Shown piece by piece: positions 58,201-64,000 of a stretch of 64,000 bases of DNA. Made by a program: the position numbers and the translations under genes. The stretch spans positions 3,100,001-3,164,000 of the forward strand of contig NZ_CP020465.1 in the NCBI RefSeq assembly GCF_002076895.1, given 5' to 3'. Each line of letters opens with the position of its first letter. Position 1 is the stretch's first letter. This DNA is from Cognaticolwellia beringensis (lineage in GTDB: Bacteria > Pseudomonadota > Gammaproteobacteria > Enterobacterales > Alteromonadaceae). The notes under the pieces are model-generated. The model was not told the origin of the DNA. It was given only the letters and a program-made list of their open reading frames with translations, and ran no database searches.

Positions 58201-58315
58201 AAAGCTAGAGTCCATTATCTTACTCAATAACAGTTCATTTATTGTTGCTGGTCAATGTTATATCAATAGTGTAGAAAAAAATAATATTGATATTAGTCAT
58301 TACACATTAAAGTAA
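52229..58315 (+). CDS. Giant lipoprotein with tandem cadherin/VCBS-type domains and delta-60 repeats
   Basis: A 2028-residue protein. The signal sequence ends in the lipobox LTAC (about residues 14-17) followed by GGGGS, typical of exposed lipoproteins. A fibronectin-like segment lies near 180-270. About nine tandem beta-sandwich domains of the VCBS/tandem-95 type (about 280-1085) repeat the pattern NEDxxL, NDxDxDGDxLxV, GSFxYxPxxxFxGxDSFTY. A classical cadherin-like domain follows near 1090-1180 (FSINETATDGDVVGTISASD). The last 800 residues carry delta-60 repeats (LDTTFDSDGHKQI, LDTGFATNGVY, LDGSFSGDGKAFF). The Asp-rich loops suggest Ca2+ binding. It is likely a surface adhesion or sensing scaffold, exported perhaps by the barrel protein two genes upstream. 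Confidence 0.88.
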   Translation: MYINRCIYIIALLSLTACGGGGSESAKETSSAAPIITVPQPSAGPTIDLTGQTGTTLLVAKKVAGTESVSNSTVSTSFSNATGTLRHASSNGNVEGNLTLGVSAADTDVMNKVSLYLPNAERSFVLCSENCALDFQATITGFNPQFANEIGGSLRIELVVEDNLGNSAVVDALSVNWQPIQISAISASRENSVISVSWSGNSKLERYNLYAATEVGITSSNAIELDNGLQQLAINGTTAQFTDADPTKNYHLLVTGIDSGGESGKSVPYSIAKLGGVANLAPIANNDNYQVNEDETLNVNVLDNDVDPDGQVITLDSVTLQPFNGTLTFDDIGNFTYTPRLNFNGTDSASYRIIDAEGATAEATAIFEVLPINDNPTAVADTYGVDASGEINAADTNLLSNDSDIDGDDLQVITTAITSPQLGKVIINADGSFSYQSVGVLSENDQFEYQVIDGQGGSATATVTIVPNGNILPPTALNDTYTVDEDNTLIIGTVGSGILANDSDPNGLSFELLESLLIEPQHGQLNLALDGTFTYIPNSNFTGIDQFQYQIKNSADILAQAFVSITINPTADIPIALDDNYLTEEDVKLVVDASSGLLVNDVDFDNAQLTVNTRAVNTPQNGVLVLAVDGSFSYTPNTDFNGVDSFTYQVISSSGLTNTANVNIDVLPLNDSPIAVDDVASTNEDSSVVVDVLANDIDKEGDTLSLVSVSLENGTATIVNGKLNITPAQDFFGQINVTYVMTDNINLAETGSLLLTVLPINDAPIALDDSYSLAEDTGLTILVTDNNNLLSNDSDVDGDTLTVDTTPVASPAKTKTRATLNTQPLADVSNGNLTLNSNGSFSYIPDLNFSGVDSFTYQVMDGNGGTAQATVTLTVNLINEIPIAVDDSYSFNEDFTWVRAVTDGDQLLSNDTDGDGDTLTVDSKPVSGVSNGTLTLNTDGSFTYVPDADFFSQDSFTYKISDGKGGTAQATVTLIVHAVNDVPVVASTTKSFTFDEDSPLNKLVTDAENLLSGTSDVEDDTLTVTSVSDDTTNGSLTVNSDGSFNYVPTLNVNGADSFTYKVSDGVDESETITVELNILAVNDAPIPDASSYTFSINETATDGDVVGTISASDIENDKLVYSLTSGDISLFQIDPSSGIITVKGINPLDFETNIQHALTVTITDNGTPIAESSNVAVTINIIDILGDAAITEEANFGLTAFGSLELTGLKTQAQLTDSVSDGTKVYFVGSIDNVDKDIYMVAYNNDGTLDAGFGTNGIKTFDYGANEYAKAIVAIAGDYFITFERNEDSYTEVCFIKVNNIGDINVSFGDSGLRCTTEQKILTINDAVAFVIPAEQGKPLTDIDTVVAVGKVKGATDDDLLVIRVDKDGNFQASTTFVNNVEVVYSPHIMLDITGLGLDDEGIAVYNPHNNEAMIAGNVLTADGDYDIFAWIFNPKNSDGNYLKFNSSTPVTYDVGGIGTDDKVGAIDGENTGFGEHTAHIAGSTVLANGEQDAFIIELDSYAAYVPGFGTNGVAIYDVDGVPSTGKSEFTSYTYNYGDDDLHLTGNVFNGSNYQPFATRILLDGSVDTANYGINGYQALNYGGANAYARAMSLDSGKGMWVPGYVEDGSDNNMIISAFDSSGDAFNNNDIVNGKHTLTHSSTPSDDIVAQVIEIQNGAQKDKYLVASTADDTTNKHIILTRLTSAGALDTTFDSDGHKQIKIGSTATVNGLFELASGNFIVYGNVTEGISTNGFVARIDQNGLLDTGFATNGVYTSSAISATNIQFNQVKADSQGRLIAVGNFESGSNSAFVLRLTAAGALDTLFNTLGTPGYVIGANTDDYITVVIDAIDNIYAGGNRLSGDKDLLMAKYLVTGTLDNAVTVDTNSGIDESVEQLLFDSNNDLYWIGNDLGASAEIVIVKSSTSGVLDGSFSGDGKAFFDMSSLLELGAEAGVTNAVIDSNDNIVVVGYSDISLVKQKKMIGRIKSNGSLDNAFNYNGYFRSPACPNAAKLESIILLNNSSFIVAGQCYINSVEKNNIDISHYTLK

Positions 58316-58342
58316 CCTTTTTCTAAAGCGGTAACTAATTTT

Positions 58343-59212
58343 ATGAAAGTAGAATTCTACGGTGTTAGGGGCTCTACCCCAACACCGGGTAGAAATACCC
58401 TGATATTTGGTGGTAACACATCTTGTGTTTATATCTGTTTAGAAACTGGCGATGATGTGGTTTTAGATTCAGGCACTGGTATTATCGCGCTCGGTGAGCG
58501 ACTGGAGAAAACACAAGGTCCCATCAACATATTGCTGACCCATAATCATTGGGATCACATTCAAGGCTTTCCTTATTTTAAGCCTATATTTCAATCGAAA
58601 AGAGATATAGTTATTGTGACAGGCGAAGTGGATTGTGAAGATAAAGACGCAATATTAACCCAAATGTCAGGCTCCACTCATCCGGTTAAGTTTCAGCAAT
58701 TACCCGCTAATATTAAAGTTGATGCTGAAAAATCACAATTAAGTCATTTCGAAATCCCCGGCTTTAGCGTTAACACGCAACGCTTAAATCACCCCGATGG
58801 TGGTACGGCCTATTGTTTAATGGCTGAAGGTAAGAAAGTTGCCTATGTTACAGACAATGAATTGAATTCTCCAAACGTTAAAAATACGTCATGGCAGCAA
58901 TGGCTTGAGTTTATTGCTGACGCCGATATCTTAATTCATGACGCTCAATATATCGAAGCAGACTTACCTTTAAAACTGGGTTGGGGGCATAGCACGTTTT
59001 CAGAAGTAGCAAAACTAGCCTGTGAAGCAAAAGTTAAAAGTTTATATATAATTAGCCACGATCCCGCCCGTACCGATGATGAACTTTTGCTTGAAGAACA
59101 AAAGTTACAAGCTGAGTACAAAAATAAGCTCAGCATATTTTGCGCTCGAGAAGGTATGGTTGTCGACTTAACAAAGCAAAATATTTCCCCGCCGATAAAA
59201 GTAAGTCACTAA
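58343..59212 (+). CDS. Metallo-beta-lactamase-fold hydrolase
   Basis: A 289-residue cytoplasmic metallohydrolase. The zinc signature is THNHWDHIQG (about residues 70-79). The further ligands fit NHPDGGTAYC, VTDNE and the late ISHDP. The start KVEFYGVRGSTPTPG is typical of the subgroup related to phosphodiesterase-like and PhnP-like MBL proteins. Substrate is unknown. Its stop directly abuts the start of the cyclase gene, so a role in cyclic-nucleotide turnover or signalling is plausible but unproven. Confidence 0.85.
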   Translation: MKVEFYGVRGSTPTPGRNTLIFGGNTSCVYICLETGDDVVLDSGTGIIALGERLEKTQGPINILLTHNHWDHIQGFPYFKPIFQSKRDIVIVTGEVDCEDKDAILTQMSGSTHPVKFQQLPANIKVDAEKSQLSHFEIPGFSVNTQRLNHPDGGTAYCLMAEGKKVAYVTDNELNSPNVKNTSWQQWLEFIADADILIHDAQYIEADLPLKLGWGHSTFSEVAKLACEAKVKSLYIISHDPARTDDELLLEEQKLQAEYKNKLSIFCAREGMVVDLTKQNISPPIKVSH

Positions 59213-61429
59213 ATGATCTCTAGTTTCCGCTCGAAAAGCTTTCTTGTTGGTTTAGCCATCACCTTATTAGTGATTGGTTTAAATTACATTAGTATGGATA
59301 ATGTGCAGAAACTGCTGCAGCGTGTAGAAGGTATTTTGTATGATGCGCGATTACTGGCAACGCTATCGCCAGAAATGCGAGAATTTGACGAACAAGTCAT
59401 TATTATTGATATTGACGAAAAAAGCATGCGCGAACAAGGACGCCATCCTTGGAGCCGCAGTAAAGTTAGCGACTTAGTGACCAAATTAATGGATGCAGGA
59501 GTGGTTGTTGTTGCATTTGATATTTTTTTCGCCGAGCCTGAAAGAAATGCTGTTGAAGTTATTTTAAATAAAAATAAAGACCTTGGCGCGCAATCTCGTG
59601 CGCAAATACAACAACTGACGGACTCGGTCAATTTTGATCAAGAATTTGCAGAAACGCTGAGCAACTCGGAAGTCATATTAGGATTTTTATTTGATGATCG
59701 CGCGCAAACCGCAGGGCAATTGCCTGATCCTGTTATTGACTGGTCTTATGCCAAAGGGCAATTATCTGAAATAGCCTCTTTTGAGCATGTGCTTGGTAAT
59801 ATCCCCACGTTACAGTCTGCCGCAACCGGGGCGGGGTTTATCAACTCGGTCCCTGAAAGTGATGGTTTTATTCGCAAGGCTTCCTTAGTATTGAATTACC
59901 AAGGCCAATTATACCCTTCATTAGCCCTAGAGGCAGCGCGCGTTTACACCTTAGCTGATAAAATTGAAACCAAAAGTAAAGTCTCTGGTGATTCCACATG
60001 GTTACAGGGGTTAAGTTTCGGTAATCATTTCATTCCTACCAATGAGAAAGGTCAAATATTTATTCCTTACAAGGGCCGTGAACGCAGTTTCCAATATATT
60101 TCTGCTACCGATGTTTTAAATGATCGCGTAGCGCAAGAGGTATTAGACGGTTCTGTGGTCTTTATTGGTACATCGGCCGTAGGCTTAGCGGATTTGAGGA
60201 CAACCTCGGTTGGTGTGCAATATCCGGGGGTAGAAGTGCATGCTAATGTGTTTGAAGGGCTTATTCACCCAGAAATATTACCAGTTGAACTTGATATTAC
60301 CTTAGCGATTGTTTTTACGTTATTGCTATTAACCGGCTTTACCCTGTCCATTTTAATGGCAAGCCAAGGACCAATAAGAATTTTACTCATCAGCCTCCTT
60401 AGCTTTGCTTTGCATATAAGTTTTAATTGGTATTGTTGGTGGGCGTTAAAAGTTAGTTTGCCATTATTTCAAATAATATTACTGATAACGTTATTAACTA
60501 TTTATTATGGCGCCGTGGGTTTTATATCAGAAAATGCCAATCGTAAAAAAATTAAAAGTATGTTTGATCAGTATGTACCGCCAGCATATATCGAGAAAAT
60601 GATCCGTTCAGCGAAAGGTGTAGAGCTAAAAACAGAGCGTAAAGAAATGTCGGTATTGTTTGCTGATATTAGAGATTTTACTACCTTGTCAGAACAATTT
60701 ACCCCTGAAGAATTAAGTGACTTTCTTAAAGAATACTTATCAGAAGCAACCGCTATTATCTTTAACAACAAAGGTACGATCGATAAGTACGTGGGCGATA
60801 TGATCATGGCACTCTGGAATGCGCCGCTAGAAGATGAAGACCATGCGGTTAATGCGGTTATTAGTGCGATGCAATTAATTACCCTAACCGAAGTGCTGAG
60901 TGAGCAATTTAAAGAGAAAAACTGGCCTGAAATTCGCGTAGGTATTGGTATAAGTACCGGCGAAATGGTGGTCGGAGATATGGGGTCCTCGTACAGAAAA
61001 GCTTATACTGTTCTTGGCGATGCGGTAAATCTAGGTGCGAGAATAGAATCGTTAACAAAATATTATGGTGTCGATATTTTAGTATCAAGCACTACTTTTA
61101 CAGATATTACTAAACAAGGGATTATCTGTAGGAAAATGGATAGAATAAAAGTTAAAGGTAAGCACACTGCGGTTGAAATATATCAGCCTATAGGCTTTGA
61201 TGCTGATGTAAGTGATACTACGAAAGCTGATGTTTTATTACATGAAACCGCTATGGAACATTACCTGACCGGTAATTTCATTGAAGCTAAAGAAATGTTT
61301 ATGCAATTAAAACAAAGTGCTAACTTGCCAATAACAATTTATAGTATATTAATAACAAGAATAGAAAATCTTATCGATAATGTCGAGGCAACGGACTGGG
61401 ATGGGGTATATACCCATGAAAGTAAGTAA
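59213..61429 (+). CDS. CHASE2-domain class III adenylate cyclase
   Basis: A 738-residue inner-membrane sensor-cyclase. The N-terminal helix is at about 8-26. A periplasmic CHASE2 sensor runs to about residue 350 (IIDIDEKSMREQGRHPWSR, VFIGTSAVGLADLRTTSV). Three hydrophobic segments follow (about 360-445), then the class III cyclase domain at about 470-660. The metal Asp residues lie in LFADIRDFTT and KYVGDMIMALW. The Lys of IDKYVGD favours ATP over GTP. The TVLGDAVNLGARIE block carries the transition-state Asn and Arg. A short C-terminal extension ends it. CHASE2 ligands are unknown. It is part of the six-gene operon; HD-GYP follows 6 bp later. Confidence 0.92.
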   Translation: MISSFRSKSFLVGLAITLLVIGLNYISMDNVQKLLQRVEGILYDARLLATLSPEMREFDEQVIIIDIDEKSMREQGRHPWSRSKVSDLVTKLMDAGVVVVAFDIFFAEPERNAVEVILNKNKDLGAQSRAQIQQLTDSVNFDQEFAETLSNSEVILGFLFDDRAQTAGQLPDPVIDWSYAKGQLSEIASFEHVLGNIPTLQSAATGAGFINSVPESDGFIRKASLVLNYQGQLYPSLALEAARVYTLADKIETKSKVSGDSTWLQGLSFGNHFIPTNEKGQIFIPYKGRERSFQYISATDVLNDRVAQEVLDGSVVFIGTSAVGLADLRTTSVGVQYPGVEVHANVFEGLIHPEILPVELDITLAIVFTLLLLTGFTLSILMASQGPIRILLISLLSFALHISFNWYCWWALKVSLPLFQIILLITLLTIYYGAVGFISENANRKKIKSMFDQYVPPAYIEKMIRSAKGVELKTERKEMSVLFADIRDFTTLSEQFTPEELSDFLKEYLSEATAIIFNNKGTIDKYVGDMIMALWNAPLEDEDHAVNAVISAMQLITLTEVLSEQFKEKNWPEIRVGIGISTGEMVVGDMGSSYRKAYTVLGDAVNLGARIESLTKYYGVDILVSSTTFTDITKQGIICRKMDRIKVKGKHTAVEIYQPIGFDADVSDTTKADVLLHETAMEHYLTGNFIEAKEMFMQLKQSANLPITIYSILITRIENLIDNVEATDWDGVYTHESK

Positions 61430-61435
61430 TTCATT

Positions 61436-63043
61436 ATGACAAATAAATCATCACAACAAGCTGCTTTCGAGCATTTACTAAATATTAGTATCCAATTAAG
61501 TAAAGAAGAAAACACTGACTTGTTAATGGAAAAGATACTATTAGCAGCGGTTGAAGTGTCGAATTCCGATGCCGGTTCTATATATTTGGTTAATGGTTTA
61601 AAAGAGTTAGAATTTCGTACAATATACAACAAAAGTATGAAATTACACCTTGGTGGTAGCTCTGACTCACCGATTAATTTCCCTGGCATTCCGTTATTTA
61701 TCGAAAACCAACCAAACCGTTCCGCGATAGTCGCCCATGCTGCGAATACCGGTGAAGTGATCAATATCAAAGATGTCTACGATGCGCTGCCATTCGATTT
61801 TAGCGCCGCAAGAAAAATGGACAGTACGACGGGTTATCGCACAAAATCCATGCTGACCTTTCCGCTGAAAGATCATACCGGCGATATTATTGGCGTTATT
61901 CAACTGATTAATGCCATGGACGATGCAGAAATTATCAGCTTTTCAACTGAAGTTGAACAACAAATATTATCTTTTGCCTCTTTAGGCGCCATTGCCTTAA
62001 CCAACAAAGCGCTTATATCAAATATGCAGCAGTTGTTTGAGTCTTTCGCTAAAACAATAGCATTAGCGATTGATGCTAAATCGTCTCACACTGGCGGGCA
62101 TTGTAAACGTGTTCCAGAACTAACCTTGATGATTGCGGACGCGGTAAGTGATTATAATGAAGGGCCTTTAGCGTCTTTTAAACTCTCAGCACAAGAAAGG
62201 CATCAACTGAGTATCGCTGGTTGGTTACATGACTGCGGCAAAATTGCGACGCCAGATCATGTGATGGAAAAATCAAAGAAATTAGAAACCATATTTGACC
62301 GCATTCACTATGTTTCCGCTAAGCTAGAAATTGCTAGTCGTGATATCGAACTTAAATTTCAAGAAAAAATGATCACGGCATTAAAAGCGGGTAAAGATAT
62401 TCAGGTTGAGCAACTAGAGCGTAAAAGAGATTTAGCGCAAAAACAACTAAACTTAGATAACGCATTTCTACAAAAAGTTAACGTAGGTGGCGAGTTTCTA
62501 ACCGATGAACAAGAGCAAAATATACATACGATTTCTGCTAGATACGAAATAACTATAGATAAAGTGAAGCAACCGCTGTTATCAGCCGATGAAATAACTA
62601 ATTTAAGTATTAAACGCGGCACATTGAATAATGAAGAAAGAAAAATCATTCAAAAACATATGGATGTAACGTTAGATATACTTGAAGCCTTACCTTTTCC
62701 AAAACACCTTGCCAACGTAGCAGAATACGCTTTAGGTCATCATGAAACGATGGATGGTAAAGGCTATCCTCGCGGTTTAACGAAAGAGCAAATGTCGGTG
62801 CCAGCAAGGTTAATGGCATTAGCTGATATTTTCGAAGCATTGTCTGCCGCTGATAGACCCTACAAAAGTGCCAAGCCGGTAAGTGAATGTTTAAAAATAA
62901 TGAGCAGTATGGTGAAAAACAATCACCTTGATGGCGATCTATTTGCTATATTTGTCCGCGCTAAAGTGTATGAGCAATACATCATTAATTTTGCCGACCC
63001 TAAACAGCTTGATGAATTTGATATTGAAGCGCTGCTCAGCTAA
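61436..63043 (+). CDS. GAF domain HD-GYP phosphodiesterase
   Basis: A 535-residue cytoplasmic protein with a GAF sensor domain (about residues 10-190; GSIYLV, SMLTFPLKDHTGDIIGVIQLIN). The HD-GYP domain follows at about 205-510. The HD residues are in HTGGHCKR and WLHDCGKI. HHETMDGKGYPRG is the GYP motif, then DIFEALSAADRPYK. About 170 residues separate HDCGK from HHE, roughly 100 more than in ordinary HD-GYP proteins. The insert is charged and helical (KDIQVEQLERKRDLAQKQLN). Probably hydrolyses c-di-GMP, though relatives of GAF-HD-GYP can prefer other cyclic dinucleotides. It is the last gene of the operon. Confidence 0.9.
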   Translation: MTNKSSQQAAFEHLLNISIQLSKEENTDLLMEKILLAAVEVSNSDAGSIYLVNGLKELEFRTIYNKSMKLHLGGSSDSPINFPGIPLFIENQPNRSAIVAHAANTGEVINIKDVYDALPFDFSAARKMDSTTGYRTKSMLTFPLKDHTGDIIGVIQLINAMDDAEIISFSTEVEQQILSFASLGAIALTNKALISNMQQLFESFAKTIALAIDAKSSHTGGHCKRVPELTLMIADAVSDYNEGPLASFKLSAQERHQLSIAGWLHDCGKIATPDHVMEKSKKLETIFDRIHYVSAKLEIASRDIELKFQEKMITALKAGKDIQVEQLERKRDLAQKQLNLDNAFLQKVNVGGEFLTDEQEQNIHTISARYEITIDKVKQPLLSADEITNLSIKRGTLNNEERKIIQKHMDVTLDILEALPFPKHLANVAEYALGHHETMDGKGYPRGLTKEQMSVPARLMALADIFEALSAADRPYKSAKPVSECLKIMSSMVKNNHLDGDLFAIFVRAKVYEQYIINFADPKQLDEFDIEALLS

Positions 63044-63176
63044 ATATTGATTTAATGTTTGTCTAGTCGATATAATGTTATAAATATTGGCTAGACATCA
63101 TTTACTGTCCAGTCTTAACCTCTGTAAATTATCGCTATATTGATAAACTATTTCCCCATATTTTTAAGGACTGTCC

Positions 63177-64000
63177 TTGCTCAATAACCATTCCCATTTT
63201 TCCTTGCTTGAATATTACTTAAATCACAGCGATAAACTTAACTGGGTACTTGCTACCATAGTGAATAAAGAAGGTTCAAGTTATCGCTCACCCGGCGCTA
63301 TTATGCTGGTGAATAACTTAGGTCAATCACATGGCTTAGTTAGTGGCGGCTGTTTAGAGGCCAATATCGTTTTACATGCTAAAAAAGTCTTCGATAACGA
63401 ACAAGCGCATTATGTTGAATACGATATGCTTGAAGAAGACGGTTATGCTGCCGAGTTAGGTGTAGGCTGCAAAGGTAAAATAGGTGTATTACTGCAATAT
63501 GTCACAGCAGCACATCAACGTTTGTTAGCAATGCTTTTTAAACGTATGCAAACGGGGGAAACCAGCTATTTACAACAGACATTTTTAACGGTTGAGGCAG
63601 CAAAAAAATCATTAAATGCGATAGATTTATTTGATAATGTAGGCCAGTTGTTAATGTCCACCGATCAGGCACAAGAAAGTATTGAAAATGACGCCCTGAG
63701 TGAAATGATCAAACTAAATAAAGCGCACAGTCATATAGTTTTAGGTCAATCTGAACTGTCGTTTACTAAAATATCTGCGCCGACTAACTTATGGATTTTT
63801 GGTGGTGGCTCCGATGCTATTCCGCTAGTAACCATGGCGGCACAAATGGGCTGGCGTGTAACGGTTGTTGACCATCGTTCAAGCTATGCGCGCAGTAGCA
63901 GCTTTAAACATGCCGCTGATATCTTTAGAATTCATCCCGATGACTTTTCTCAAACCGCACAATTTAAACAACTTGATGCCGCTGTGTTGATGACGCATAA
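63177..64000 (+). CDS. XdhC/CoxI family protein, incomplete at window end
   Basis: The first 274 residues of an XdhC-family factor, which inserts sulfurated molybdenum cofactor into xanthine dehydrogenase-like enzymes. Visible are the N-terminal CoxI block (WVLATIVNKEGSSYRSPGA, VSGGCLEANI, ELGVGCKGKIGVLL) and the start of the Rossmann-like C-terminal domain (LWIFGGGSDAIPLV, GWRVTVVDHR). I chose TTG 63177-63179, with AAGGA 7 nt before it, because no ATG lies in frame near the conserved start. It is 133 bp from the HD-GYP gene, so its link to that operon is unclear. Partner molybdoenzyme genes would lie beyond the window. Confidence 0.85.
   Translation, partial: MLNNHSHFSLLEYYLNHSDKLNWVLATIVNKEGSSYRSPGAIMLVNNLGQSHGLVSGGCLEANIVLHAKKVFDNEQAHYVEYDMLEEDGYAAELGVGCKGKIGVLLQYVTAAHQRLLAMLFKRMQTGETSYLQQTFLTVEAAKKSLNAIDLFDNVGQLLMSTDQAQESIENDALSEMIKLNKAHSHIVLGQSELSFTKISAPTNLWIFGGGSDAIPLVTMAAQMGWRVTVVDHRSSYARSSSFKHAADIFRIHPDDFSQTAQFKQLDAAVLMTH

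Overview
The window reads as chromosomal DNA of an AT-rich marine gammaproteobacterium of the order Alteromonadales, most like Colwellia or Thalassotalea. The evidence is the tig-clpP-clpX-lon-hupB order, the style of the lpxH, ppiB, cysS and folD genes, a Ccm cytochrome c maturation set and an alginate-degradation locus. The genus is inferred from protein style; no database search was possible.

Region 1 (1-11400) is housekeeping. lpxH (cut by the window edge), ppiB, cysS and folD come first. A tRNA cluster Pro-Arg-His-Pro follows, interspersed with decayed 3' halves of the proline tRNA. Then come tig, clpP, clpX, lon and hupB, with strong terminators after tig and clpX and a heat-shock-type promoter in front of lon. 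Region 2 (11400-19100) holds ccmI-ccmF-ccmG-ccmH, sitting between hupB and ppiD, which are neighbours in many relatives. Copies of a short inverted-repeat element (MITE-like, about 140-160 bp, three in the window) flank this block. mutS follows on the minus strand.

Region 3 (22900-49440) is a large alginate and hexuronate catabolic locus that lies between mutS and recA and continues beyond recA, so recA and its LexA-controlled promoter are embedded in it. The left half has a PL17 oligoalginate lyase with uxuB, a FadR/UxuR-like regulator, a TonB-dependent receptor, an unknown small ORF, an NRAMP-like permease without the usual metal-binding motifs, a ManA-like isomerase and uxuA. The right half has a dehydrogenase that probably reduces DEH (4-deoxy-L-erythro-5-hexoseulose uronate), a second GntR-type regulator, and an operon of PL6 lyase, a second PL17 lyase, kdgF, an ExuT-like MFS transporter, kdgK and kdgA. 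Together they would cut alginate, import products, convert unsaturated uronate via KdgF and the reductase to KDG, and convert saturated uronate via UxuB and UxuA to the same KDG; KdgK and KdgA finish to pyruvate and glyceraldehyde 3-phosphate. Recurrent palindromic motifs in the promoters suggest two regulons.

Region 4 (49670-63043) is a tightly packed six-gene operon: a TPR plus outer-membrane beta-barrel protein (Slam-like in layout), a FecR-domain protein, a 2028-residue surface-type lipoprotein of tandem beta domains and delta-60 repeats, a metallo-beta-lactamase-fold hydrolase, a CHASE2 adenylate cyclase and a GAF/HD-GYP phosphodiesterase. It couples a putative surface-lipoprotein export pair to cyclic-nucleotide signalling and is the least described system here. 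The window ends in a partial xdhC-family gene.
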